Origin: Planctomycetaceae bacterium
GTDB taxonomy: Bacteria > Planctomycetota > Planctomycetia > Planctomycetales > Planctomycetaceae
DNA length: 7,157 nucleotides
Direction of reading: 5' to 3'
Assembly (NCBI GenBank): GCA_003445035.1
Contig: DLVV01000062.1
Span: 1 to 7,157 of the forward strand
Shown: piece by piece, positions 1-7,157 of the stretch
How positions within the stretch are numbered: the first letter of the stretch is position 1
Layout: the number at the start of each line of letters is the position of its first letter
Notes under the pieces: model-generated
What the model was told of the DNA's origin: nothing
Database searches by the model: none
What the model saw: only the letters and a program-made list of their open reading frames with translations
Program-made: the position numbers and the translations under genes

Positions 1-750
1 GAACTCGACCATCGAGTGCACGATGGACTGGGGATGTACGACAACCTCGATCTGGTCGAACTCGATCCCAAACAGCCACCGGGCCTCGATGATTTCCAGG
101 GCCTTGTTCATCATCGTCGCGCTGTCGACGGTGATCTTGGGCCCCATCTGCCAGGTCGGGTGCGCGAGGGCCTGCTCGGGAGTGACCTCGGCAAGTTGAT
201 CCCGGCTGGCTCCCCGGAAGGGGCCACCACTGGAAGTGAGCACGACCCGGCGGACTTCCCGGGCCTGTCCTGCCTGCAGGGCCTGGAAGATCGCGCTGTG
301 TTCGCTGTCGACGGGGATCACCTCGGCGCCGCGCTGGCGGGCCAGTTCCATCACCAATGGCCCGGCCACGACCAACGTCTCCTTGTTGGCCACAGCCACC
401 CGCTTGCCACTCTCCAACGCCGCCCAGGTTCCCCGCAGTCCGGCGGCCCCCACGATGCCCGTCACGACCACATCGACGTCGTCGTCGGTGACCAGCCTGT
501 GGATGCCTTCGTCCCCAAACATCAACTCGGTGCGGCTGTCGAACACCGACGTGTCGACATGACCTTCCAGTGACGAGTCGGAAAGAACCGCGTAGCGGGG
601 GGCAAAAGTGGCGGACTGACGCCCGAGCAATTCCCAACTGCTGTGTGCCGAGACACCCACCAGCGTCATCTCGGATGGATGCGCCGCGATCACTTCGAGG
701 CAACTGGTTCCGATTGAGCCGGTGGAACCAAGAACGGCGATGCGGTTCAT
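1..750 (-). CDS. dxr: 1-deoxy-D-xylulose 5-phosphate reductoisomerase, N-terminal 250 residues (3' end off window)
   Basis: Dxr (IspC) catalyses the second step of the MEP isoprenoid pathway in the cytosol: NADPH-dependent rearrangement and reduction of 1-deoxy-D-xylulose 5-phosphate to 2-C-methyl-D-erythritol 4-phosphate. The frame is open with no stop from the ATG at 750 to base 1. Visible motifs are the NADPH-binding loop GSTGSIG (residues 8-14), ANKETLV (121-127), the metal-binding segment [10 protein letters not shown] with D148 and E150 (147-156), the phosphate-loop region TSSGGPFR (172-179), [20 protein letters not shown] (197-216) with the third metal ligand E219, and [12 protein letters not shown] at the edge. 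The family is about 390-400 residues, so roughly 140-150 C-terminal residues are missing because of the window boundary, not a mutation. The ATG gives the family's usual N-terminus, and an in-frame TAG upstream with no other start between limits extension. No Shine-Dalgarno is apparent. The gene is divergent from ftsH. Confidence 0.96.
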   Translation of the reverse strand, partial: MNRIAVLGSTGSIGTSCLEVIAAHPSEMTLVGVSAHSSWELLGRQSATFAPRYAVLSDSSLEGHVDTSVFDSRTELMFGDEGIHRLVTDDDVDVVVTGIVGAAGLRGTWAALESGKRVAVANKETLVVAGPLVMELARQRGAEVIPVDSEHSAIFQALQAGQAREVRRVVLTSSGGPFRGASRDQLAEVTPEQALAHPTWQMGPKITVDSATMMNKALEIIEARWLFGIEFDQIEVVVHPQSIVHSMVEF

Positions 751-794
751 CGGAATGGAAATGCCGGGCTGGAATTGGGATGGGATGTGTCGCC

Positions 795-824
795 ATTCTA
801 GGACGGTGGTCACGGAGGCGACAA
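795..824 (-). promoter_or_regulatory. Candidate sigma70-type promoter for dxr
   Basis: Read on the minus strand, TTGTCG (824-819) is followed after 18 bases by TAGAAT (800-795), matching the consensus at 4/6 and 5/6 positions. Transcription would start near 788, giving a leader of about 40 bases before the dxr ATG at 750. This is a by-eye match in a divergent intergenic region. Confidence 0.4.
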
Positions 825-845
825 GCGGGGTGTCCATGGCGATGG

Positions 846-875
846 TTGACCCTTGCCCCCTGCCGGTTCTACAGT
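846..875 (+). promoter_or_regulatory. Candidate sigma70-type promoter for ftsH
   Basis: TTGACC (846-851, 5/6 match) is followed after 18 bases by TACAGT (870-875, 4/6 match). Transcription would start near 882, leaving a short leader of about 18-24 bases before the ATG at 900 or 906. This placement argues against the much longer open frame that begins at 570 inside dxr on the opposite strand. It is a by-eye prediction. Confidence 0.4.
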
Positions 876-899
876 GGAATTGCACTTCCTCGGTTAGCG

Positions 900-2996
900 A
901 TGCTGATGAGCAACTCCGACCCGTCTCCTCCACCGCCCAAAGAACCGCCCCCACCCGGCAACCGTCCACCTGGTTTGGATGGACCAGGCGGTGGGAAGCG
1001 TGGTGAGCAGAAGCCATCGAGCAACCTGTTCTGGTTCCTGATGATCGTCGGCGCGATTGCCCTGATCGTCTTCAGCGTCTCCAACCAGAACCAGTCTCGC
1101 GAAGAAGTGACCTTCAGCGAGTTTGTCGGAGAACTCGAACGGTTCGACGCCAAAACTCACGAGGCCGTGGGGCGATTCAAGAAGTCCAACGTTCATGAGC
1201 TGATCATCGGTGCCGATTACATCCGGTTCCAGGACACGGCCAAGGAGAAGGACAAGCCGGACGCCGCCGGGACGAAGTTCTTCCAGGTCCCGTTCCTGAA
1301 GCCGGCCGAGGGTGACGTCAAGCGGCTGACCGACGCGTTGACCAGGGAGGGCCAGAGGATCCCCTACGGCTACGCGCGACCGCCCTCGGAATGGCCGTCG
1401 CTGTTGGCCTTCTTCCTGCCGATCCTGTTGCTGCTGTTTTTGTTCCTGATTCTGTTCCGCCGGGTTGGCGGAGCCGGCACCGCGATGTCGTTCGGCCGCA
1501 GCCGCGGACGGCTTTACGCCCAGGAGGACGTCGATTCCGGCTTTGAGCACGTGGCCGGGATTGACGAGGCGGTCGAGGAATTGCGGGAGGTGGTCGAGTT
1601 CCTGCAGAATCCGGACAAGTACCAGGCTCTCGGTGGCCGGATTCCTCGCGGTGTGCTGCTGGTCGGTCCCCCGGGCACCGGCAAGACGCTGCTGGCCAAG
1701 GCAGTGGCCGGCGAGGCCGACGTGCCGTTCTACGGACTCAGTGGTTCGGACTTCGTCGAGATGTTCGTCGGGGTCGGAGCGGCCCGGGTGCGTGACATGT
1801 TTCAGCAGGCCGCGGCCCGCTCGCCGGCGATCATCTTCATCGACGAACTGGATGCCCTGGGCAAGGTCCGTGGCAGTGGGATGCCCGGGGGCCACGATGA
1901 ACGGGAACAGACGCTCAACGCGTTACTGGTCGAGATGGACGGGTTCTCGACCGAACAAAGCGTGATCGTGATGGGGGCGACCAACCGGCCCGAGACACTG
2001 GATCCGGCGTTGCTGCGACCAGGCCGCTTCGACCGTCACGTGCTGGTCGACCGGCCCGATATCAAGGGCCGCGAGGCGATTCTCAAGGTCCACGCCGGCA
2101 AGATCAAGATGGATGACAGTGTCGACCTGGGCCGGCTGGCCAAGATCACTCCCGGATTCGTCGGTGCCGACCTGGCCAACCTGGTCAACGAGGCGGCGTT
2201 GCTGGCCGCCCGCGGCGACAAGAAACGGGTCACGATGGAAGAATTCGAGGAGGGCGTCGAGCGGGTGATTGCGGGCCTGGAGAAGCAGACGCGGATCATT
2301 CACGAAGACGAGAAGCTGCGGGTGGCCTACCACGAGTGTGGCCACGCCCTGGTCGCCAGCGTGTTGCCCAACACCGATCCCGTCCACAAGATCTCGATCA
2401 TCCCCCGCGGCTACGGGGCGCTGGGTTACACCATGCACCGGCCCGATGACGAGAAGCAACTGGTGATGCAGTCGGAACTCGAGAACCAGATCTGCTGCCT
2501 GCTGGGCGGGATTCTCGCCGAGGAGATCATCTACCAGGAAACGTCGACCGGGGCCCAGAACGACCTGCAGCGGGCCACCGACATCGCCCGACGAATGGTC
2601 ACAGATTTCGGAATGAGCCGAAGGATGGGGCGGGTCTTTTACGGCGACAAGAACGTCGGACCCACCTTCCTGGGACCACAGGCATTCCGCAACGAGACGG
2701 TTCACAGTGCCGAGACGATCCGCGAGATCGAGATCGAGGTGAAACGGATCATCGATGAGGCTTCCGTGACGGTCAGCGATGTGCTCAGTTCACGCCGCGA
2801 ACTGCTCGATCACCTCGCTCGCGATCTGGTCGAGGTGGAGGTGATGGACTCCGACCACCTGAAGAGGATTCTCGACGAGCACACAACCGGCCCACAGATC
2901 AAGCCGGGGACGTTCATCACGTCGAACGTACCGGAGGAGTCCGACGCGGTTGAGGAATCCGAGGCGGACGAGACCGGTGAGGCGAGCGGGGCCTGA
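900..2996 (+). CDS. ftsH: ATP-dependent zinc metalloprotease FtsH (AAA+ membrane protease)
   Basis: FtsH is a hexameric inner-membrane AAA+ protease that extracts and degrades membrane and short-lived cytosolic proteins. The 698-residue product has a proline-rich cytosolic N-terminus (about 8-25), TM1 (about 42-60), an outer domain (61-165), TM2 (166-187), and an AAA+ module. In that module I see Walker A GPPGTGKT (256-263), pore loop MFVGVG (288-293), Walker [11 protein letters not shown] (311-320) and a second region of homology with arginine fingers R376 and R379. The M41 peptidase domain carries HECGH (478-482) and the third zinc ligand D555. An acidic tail (678-698) follows. The frame stays open upstream to 570, but that part overlaps dxr antisense and looks nothing like FtsH. 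I chose ATG 900 because it is the first start after the candidate promoter; ATG 906 (696 residues) is equally possible, and neither has a clear Shine-Dalgarno. The gene converges on dapL. HECGH instead of the usual HEAGH, and GGILAEE instead of GGRxAEE, are unusual. Confidence 0.97.
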   Translation: MLMSNSDPSPPPPKEPPPPGNRPPGLDGPGGGKRGEQKPSSNLFWFLMIVGAIALIVFSVSNQNQSREEVTFSEFVGELERFDAKTHEAVGRFKKSNVHELIIGADYIRFQDTAKEKDKPDAAGTKFFQVPFLKPAEGDVKRLTDALTREGQRIPYGYARPPSEWPSLLAFFLPILLLLFLFLILFRRVGGAGTAMSFGRSRGRLYAQEDVDSGFEHVAGIDEAVEELREVVEFLQNPDKYQALGGRIPRGVLLVGPPGTGKTLLAKAVAGEADVPFYGLSGSDFVEMFVGVGAARVRDMFQQAAARSPAIIFIDELDALGKVRGSGMPGGHDEREQTLNALLVEMDGFSTEQSVIVMGATNRPETLDPALLRPGRFDRHVLVDRPDIKGREAILKVHAGKIKMDDSVDLGRLAKITPGFVGADLANLVNEAALLAARGDKKRVTMEEFEEGVERVIAGLEKQTRIIHEDEKLRVAYHECGHALVASVLPNTDPVHKISIIPRGYGALGYTMHRPDDEKQLVMQSELENQICCLLGGILAEEIIYQETSTGAQNDLQRATDIARRMVTDFGMSRRMGRVFYGDKNVGPTFLGPQAFRNETVHSAETIREIEIEVKRIIDEASVTVSDVLSSRRELLDHLARDLVEVEVMDSDHLKRILDEHTTGPQIKPGTFITSNVPEESDAVEESEADETGEASGA

Positions 2997-3049
2997 GCGG
3001 GTTTCCGAGGTCGAGAGGATTGATTCGCCGCCGATTGGCGAGCGGGGCT

Positions 3050-4282
<1,233 letters not shown>

Positions 4283-4288
4283 GGGATG

Positions 4289-4295
4289 TCCTCTC
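4289..4295 (-). promoter_or_regulatory. Shine-Dalgarno site of dapL
   Basis: GAGAGGA on the minus strand ends 6 bases before the dapL ATG (4282-4280). It supports this start, which also agrees with the normal DapL N-terminus. Confidence 0.7.
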
Positions 4296-4323
4296 GAAAC
4301 CGATCACTTGCGACGGATCGTCG

Positions 4324-4352
4324 GTTGTAGACCGGTCCCGGTGGTCGTGCAA
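4324..4352 (-). promoter_or_regulatory. Weak candidate promoter for dapL
   Basis: On the minus strand TTGCAC (4352-4347, 3/6) and TACAAC (4329-4324, 4/6) are separated by 17 bases in the 146-base gap upstream of dapL. The predicted leader is about 35 bases. The matches are modest; the alternative is read-through from the SPFH gene upstream. Confidence 0.27.
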
Positions 4353-4428
4353 CGCTACGCGTCGCGGCTCAGACGCCTCGGAGATCCGGGGCCCAGGTGA
4401 TGCCGTCGATGAGCGGGACCCGGTCGGT

Positions 4429-5520
4429 TCAGGCCGGCGGGAGAGGTGGGGGAGGTGGGGGTGGTGTCGCGAAGAGACCCGCCAGTTGCGGAACCTGCAC
4501 GGCGGGTGTCCAGGCGGCCATGCCCTGGCTCCAGACGAGCGTTTCGGGCGTGATCTTGCCGCCCAGTTCTGAGACCGGGAACGGTCCCTGCGTGCTGCCT
4601 CCGACAGCCACGTGGAAGCCGACCGAGGGCAGGGGCGGTGGAGCAGCACCGGCCTGTGGGGAGCCGACCGCTCCGGCCATTTGCCCGGCCATCGCGAGTC
4701 CCATCCCCAGGCCCATCCCGTCGGCGGCCGTTCCGCCTCCCGGGTTGCTGGCGATTTCGGGCATCGCGTTTCCCAACTGGTACTGCTGGTACTGCTGCAT
4801 GTTGCCAATCGCTCCCATCGCGGCTCTCGAGTCGATTGCCTTCTCGACCTCTTCGGGGAACGACACGTTGACGATCATCAACTGGGTGATTTCCAGACCG
4901 TACTCGTCGTCGATTTTCTCGCAGACCTTCTCTCGAGTCGCCTCGGACACTTCCGAATAATTGGCCGCCAGGTCGAAGGCGGCGATGTTCGACTCGGCCA
5001 CGTGTTCACTGAAGGACTGCACGATCAGGCTGCGGAGCAGCGTGTCGACGGCCGAGAAATCGAATTGTTCCTGAGATCCGGCCATCTCCTCGAGCAGCGG
5101 TTTGGGGTCGATGACTTTCAGGGTGTAGCTGCCGAAGGCACGAATGCGAATCGTGCCGAAGTCGGGGTCTCTCAGCGGAATCGGGTTGGGTGTGCCCCAC
5201 TTGAGATCGGTGGCCTGTCGGGTGGCGACAAAGAAGACGTCGCATTTGAAGGGGCTTTGGAAGCCGTGTTTCCAGCCCATCAGTGTGCTGAGGACAGGGA
5301 TGTTGTTGGTGTCGAGTTCGTAGCGGCCGGGGTCGAGGACATCGGCCACCTGTCCTTCGTGGACGAAAATGGCCTGCTGACCGGGTCGGACGATCAGTTG
5401 TGCTCCGTTCTTGATTTCGTTGTTGTATCGAGGGAATTTCCAGACGAGCACATGTGGCTCCTGGTTGCCCCACTCGATGACATCGATCAACTCACCCTTG
5501 AGCTTGTCGAAAAAACCCAT
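4429..5520 (-). CDS. SPFH/Band-7 domain protein with C-terminal GYF_2-type domain (YdjI-like)
   Basis: The 363-residue protein belongs to the cytosolic SPFH group often annotated as 'virion core protein-like' or YdjI-like. It begins MGFFDKLKGELIDVIEW, typical of that group, and has no signal peptide or transmembrane segment, so membrane association would be peripheral. The SPFH domain covers about 27-230 (LIVRPGQQAIFVHEGQ at 42-57; VNVSFPEEVEKAID at 217-230). A low-complexity linker rich in Q, M, G and A follows (231-298). Then comes a GYF_2/DUF4339-like domain (about 302-350) with QGPFPVSEL, TPETLVW and GMAAWTPA. The tail is seven prolines then LPPA (353-363). SPFH proteins oligomerise and scaffold membrane complexes; the exact role here is unknown. 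The frame is open to 5607, but ATG 5520 has GGAG 9 bases upstream, fits the family N-terminus, and lies downstream of a candidate promoter. It is divergent from the PPIase-like gene and co-directional with dapL. Confidence 0.9.
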   Translation of the reverse strand: MGFFDKLKGELIDVIEWGNQEPHVLVWKFPRYNNEIKNGAQLIVRPGQQAIFVHEGQVADVLDPGRYELDTNNIPVLSTLMGWKHGFQSPFKCDVFFVATRQATDLKWGTPNPIPLRDPDFGTIRIRAFGSYTLKVIDPKPLLEEMAGSQEQFDFSAVDTLLRSLIVQSFSEHVAESNIAAFDLAANYSEVSEATREKVCEKIDDEYGLEITQLMIVNVSFPEEVEKAIDSRAAMGAIGNMQQYQQYQLGNAMPEIASNPGGGTAADGMGLGMGLAMAGQMAGAVGSPQAGAAPPPLPSVGFHVAVGGSTQGPFPVSELGGKITPETLVWSQGMAAWTPAVQVPQLAGLFATPPPPPPPLPPA

Positions 5521-5529
5521 CGCGGTTGT

Positions 5530-5533
5530 CTCC
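5530..5533 (-). promoter_or_regulatory. Shine-Dalgarno site deciding the SPFH gene start
   Basis: GGAG on the minus strand (5533-5530, within TGGAGA) lies 9 bases before the ATG at 5520-5518. It favours this ATG over the more distant in-frame start at 5607, which would add about 29 residues with no family resemblance. Confidence 0.6.
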
Positions 5534-5581
5534 AGAGTTGAAGAATTCTCGTGTGTTCGGCCAGCAGGTCGACGCCTGCGA

Positions 5582-5611
5582 ATTGTATAGCTGCACGGTG
5601 TTGCCATTCAA
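5582..5611 (-). promoter_or_regulatory. Candidate sigma70-type promoter for the SPFH gene
   Basis: On the minus strand TTGAAT (5611-5606, 4/6) is followed after 18 bases by TACAAT (5587-5582, 5/6), itself part of TATACAAT. Predicted initiation is near 5575, giving a leader of about 55 bases before the ATG at 5520. It is a by-eye match, but the -10 is good for such GC-rich DNA. Confidence 0.45.
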
Positions 5612-5714
5612 CAACGTGACCGGATGAAATACGGTGAGGTCGAGAGTCATTCGTTGCAGATGGGCAAGTCTTGCGAGAAATTTCAGAGACGCCGGCCGGT
5701 GATGTGAAGCGATG

Positions 5715-5744
5715 TTGACCATCCGAAGTCGGCTGAACTAGAGT
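5715..5744 (+). promoter_or_regulatory. Candidate sigma70-type promoter for the PPIase-like gene
   Basis: TTGACC (5715-5720, 5/6) is followed after 18 bases by TAGAGT (5739-5744, 4/6). Initiation near 5751 would give a leader of about 60 bases. The -35 hexamer and 18-base spacing are the same as in the candidate ftsH promoter. Confidence 0.4.
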
Positions 5745-5800
5745 CCCGCGCCCCCGGTCGATGGCGATCGGTGTGTCGATGCAGTTGACGAGGTGTTGTG

Positions 5801-5806
5801 AAGGGA
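5801..5806 (+). promoter_or_regulatory. Shine-Dalgarno site deciding the PPIase-like gene start
   Basis: AAGGGA ends 6 bases before the ATG at 5813. An in-frame GTG at 5798, five codons earlier, would place this purine run inside the coding sequence; its own upstream GAGG is only 4 bases away. The ATG is therefore preferred, though not certain. Confidence 0.5.
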
Positions 5807-5812
5807 CGGCAC

Positions 5813-7060
5813 ATGGACGGACAGTTGGAGCAACAGGCAGATCTCGAATCGCAGCCCGAAGCAGCGGTCGAACCGGTCACGGGGATTTCTCGCGTGATCA
5901 AGGGACGGTTGTCCCATCTCCTGGAATCACCACGTTTGCTGCTCGTTTTGGGGGGCACGTTGGTTGTCGCGTTGGTTGCGGCGGTGGCGTGGCAGACCCG
6001 GACTCCGACCGAGGGAGTTGCCCAGGTCAAGCGGATTCCCCGCAGCCAGGCTCAGCAGGTGGCGGGCAAGGCCCGCGTGCAGACGGTTCGCAAGGCTCAG
6101 AACATGGCCCGGATTTCGACCGCCGGCGGCCGAACAGATTTCATCAGTCGTGACGAACTGGCGCGGGAGTGTATTGCCAGGATCGGTGGCGAAGTGCTCG
6201 ACGAATTGGTCAACCGGAAGGTGATCGAGATGGAGTGTGCGCGACTGGGGATCACCGTGAATGACACCGAGGTCAAGCAGGAGGTGGTGCGGTTGTGCAA
6301 GGAGACCGGGATGGAGCCATCTCAGTGGTACCAGATTCTCAAGGCGCGGCATAACATCACCCCGGCACAGTACCACCGGAACCGAATTTGGCCGGCGATG
6401 GCCATGAAGAAGTTGGTCGGTGCATCGGTTTCAATCACCGAGCAGGACCTGAAAACAGCGTACGAACACCACTTCGGTGCCCGGGTCAAAGTGCGGTTGA
6501 TCGCTTACGAGAACATCCGTCGCGCCAACGAGGCCTGGAATGCACTCCAGAAAACTCCGGATGATTTCGAGAGGATTGCCAAGCGGGATTCGATCGAACC
6601 CAACAGCCGGTCACTGGGAGGTCTGATCCCACCGATCCGTCGCCATCATGAGTTCCCCAAGCTCGAGGCGGCGGCTTTCAAGTTGCGGGTGGGTGAGGTT
6701 TCGGCGATTGTCCAGTACGGGCCGCCCACCCAGTCCCGGTACGGGATTCTCAAGTGCGAGGGACACACCAAGCCCGAGTTTGCGTTGAAAGACGTTCGAG
6801 ATTACCTGATCAAAATGGTGACTGAACAGAAATCCCAGGCCTCGATGGCCCGGCATCTGCTGGCGATCAAGGAGCGGACCCGTGTCGACAACTACTTGTT
6901 GAATCGGACGACGGGTTCTGCCCGACGGACGCAGCAGGCGGGGTTTGCTCGTCCGGCAGCCGCCAAGTCCGCCTCGGGAGTCCGACCGGCCAATGCCACG
7001 GTCCCACGAAAAACGAATCGTGGCACTCCGCCTCGCACGGTACCGCCCACGCGGCGGTGA
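5813..7060 (+). CDS. Membrane-anchored SurA/PpiC-like protein with degenerate parvulin domain
   Basis: The 415-residue product looks like a peptidyl-prolyl isomerase-type chaperone acting outside the cytoplasmic membrane. A short cytosolic N-terminus (1-41) precedes one hydrophobic segment (about 42-60, LLLVLGGTLVVALVAAVAW), followed by a basic linker. A SurA_N-like helical region spans about 108-222 (VLDELVNRKVIEMECARLGI at 128-147), and a PpiC/rotamase-like region about 224-318 (DDFERIAKRDS at 250-260, SLGG at 267-270, EAAAFKLRVGEVSAIV at 285-300, YGILKCEG at 310-317). The parvulin active-site histidines expected in a HILV-type first strand and a GYH-type last strand are absent (VRLIAY at 227-232; RYGILK at 309-314), so isomerase activity is doubtful. 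The last 50 residues (366-415) contain no acidic residue but eleven K/R and many P/T/A. The start is uncertain between ATG 5813 and GTG 5798. A hairpin terminator follows. Family assignment is fairly secure; substrates are unknown. Confidence 0.82.
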   Translation: MDGQLEQQADLESQPEAAVEPVTGISRVIKGRLSHLLESPRLLLVLGGTLVVALVAAVAWQTRTPTEGVAQVKRIPRSQAQQVAGKARVQTVRKAQNMARISTAGGRTDFISRDELARECIARIGGEVLDELVNRKVIEMECARLGITVNDTEVKQEVVRLCKETGMEPSQWYQILKARHNITPAQYHRNRIWPAMAMKKLVGASVSITEQDLKTAYEHHFGARVKVRLIAYENIRRANEAWNALQKTPDDFERIAKRDSIEPNSRSLGGLIPPIRRHHEFPKLEAAAFKLRVGEVSAIVQYGPPTQSRYGILKCEGHTKPEFALKDVRDYLIKMVTEQKSQASMARHLLAIKERTRVDNYLLNRTTGSARRTQQAGFARPAAAKSASGVRPANATVPRKTNRGTPPRTVPPTRR

Positions 7061-7078
7061 TGGCCAGCATCCATGCAA

Positions 7079-7116
7079 AAAAATGGCCCGGCATGAGGAC
7101 ATGCCGGGCCATTTTT
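7079..7116. terminator. Strong, probably bidirectional intrinsic terminator
   Basis: The arms AAAAATGGCCCGGCATG (7079-7095) and CATGCCGGGCCATTTTT (7100-7116) pair perfectly over 17 bp around an AGGA loop. The GC-rich core is followed by five T on the plus strand and preceded by seven A (7077-7083), which read as seven T on the minus strand. It lies 18 bases after the PPIase-like stop codon and 19 bases beyond the 3' end of the minus-strand tRNA, so it can end both transcripts. Confidence 0.9.
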
Positions 7117-7135
7117 GTCTTGCTGGCCGCCGAAG

Positions 7136-7157
7136 TGGACGATACTGGATTTGAACC
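7136..7157 (-). tRNA. tRNA, 3' portion only (5' part off window)
   Basis: Read on the minus strand from 7157, the sequence begins GGTTCAAATCC: the end of a T-stem, the 7-base T-loop TTCAAAT, and the return strand CCAGT (7148-7144). The acceptor 3' strand ATCGTCC (7143-7137) and discriminator A (7136) follow. The implied 5' acceptor strand is GGACGAT and the implied T-stem start ACTGG, both outside or at the edge of the window. The next bases are CTT, so CCA is not encoded and would be added after transcription. The anticodon is not visible; the acceptor and T-arm resemble some bacterial tRNA-Val, but that is only a guess. Confidence 0.8.

Larger units (their letters stand above)
5521..5812. 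other. 292-base divergent intergenic region
   Basis: This region separates the start codons of the SPFH gene (minus) and the PPIase-like gene (plus). It contains one candidate promoter in each direction and the ribosome-binding sites of both genes. A short open frame crosses it on the minus strand (5722-5492) but runs into the SPFH gene out of frame, and nothing marks it as a gene. I see no tRNA, riboswitch or convincing hairpin here. Confidence 0.6.

Noticed and set aside
16..573. Long plus-strand open frame opposite dxr
   Set aside because: It is antisense to well-conserved Dxr sequence and its product resembles no family; a shadow frame of GC-rich coding DNA.
570..899. 110-codon N-terminal extension of the ftsH frame
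   Set aside because: It overlaps dxr on the other strand, lies upstream of the candidate promoter and has no FtsH-like content.
894..1895. 333-codon minus-strand open frame opposite ftsH
   Set aside because: Antisense to FtsH transmembrane and AAA+ sequence, with no recognisable domain.
3025..3041. Small hairpin TCGCC...GGCGA between ftsH and dapL as a terminator
   Set aside because: Only 5 bp with a 7-base loop and no T tract on either strand; too weak to call.
4296..4428. Possible riboswitch or attenuator upstream of dapL
   Set aside because: The gap is too short for a lysine riboswitch and I found no long stem, leader peptide or T tract; only a weak promoter candidate.
4780..4800. Short tandem repeat in the SPFH gene (CTGGTACTG units)
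   Set aside because: It simply encodes the QQYQQYQ stretch of the linker; two or three units are not a notable repeat.
5492..5722. 76-codon minus-strand frame across the divergent promoter region
   Set aside because: It overlaps the start of the SPFH gene out of frame, has no good ribosome-binding site and would include the promoter elements.
5757..5781. Two copies of GTCGATG flanking CGATCG in the leader of the PPIase-like gene, as a possible operator
   Set aside because: GTCGA-type words are common throughout this window, so the spacing is not convincing evidence of a regulator site.

Overview
This is a GC-rich bacterial chromosomal segment with ordinary housekeeping gene density. It holds five protein genes (one cut by the left edge), a tRNA cut by the right edge, two divergent promoter regions and one strong hairpin terminator. 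I see no mobile element, CRISPR array or phage gene. The gene set suggests a Planctomycetota-like bacterium: an FtsH with a proline-rich N-terminus, the DapL route to diaminopimelate, a cytosolic SPFH protein ending in a GYF-like domain, mixed use of Shine-Dalgarno sites, and a tRNA whose CCA is not encoded. The lineage is an inference from protein style, not a proven assignment.

Layout from left to right. Bases 1-750 (minus) encode the first 250 residues of 1-deoxy-D-xylulose 5-phosphate reductoisomerase (dxr/ispC). A 149-base divergent intergenic region follows, with a candidate promoter for each direction. FtsH, a membrane AAA+ zinc protease, runs from 900 to 2996 (plus). It converges, with a 53-base gap, on dapL (LL-diaminopimelate aminotransferase, 4282-3050, minus). 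Upstream of dapL on the same strand lies a gene for a cytosolic SPFH/Band-7 protein with a C-terminal GYF_2-type domain and a polyproline tail (5520-4429, minus). A 292-base divergent promoter region separates it from a membrane-anchored SurA/PpiC-type protein with a degenerate parvulin domain (5813-7060, plus). A perfect 17-bp hairpin flanked by A and T tracts (7079-7116) then separates this gene from a minus-strand tRNA whose 3' end is at 7136.

The genes share a cell-envelope theme. Dxr feeds isoprenoid (and so lipid carrier) synthesis, and DapL makes the diaminopimelate used for peptidoglycan and lysine. FtsH degrades faulty or regulatory membrane proteins, and the SurA/PpiC-like protein probably assists folding outside the cytoplasmic membrane. 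SPFH proteins in other bacteria scaffold membrane complexes, including FtsH. The most interesting hypothesis is that the GYF-like domain of the SPFH protein recognises the PPPPGNR motif in the cytosolic N-terminus of the neighbouring FtsH. The other notable points are the apparent loss of catalytic histidines in the parvulin-like domain and unusual residues in the FtsH protease motifs.
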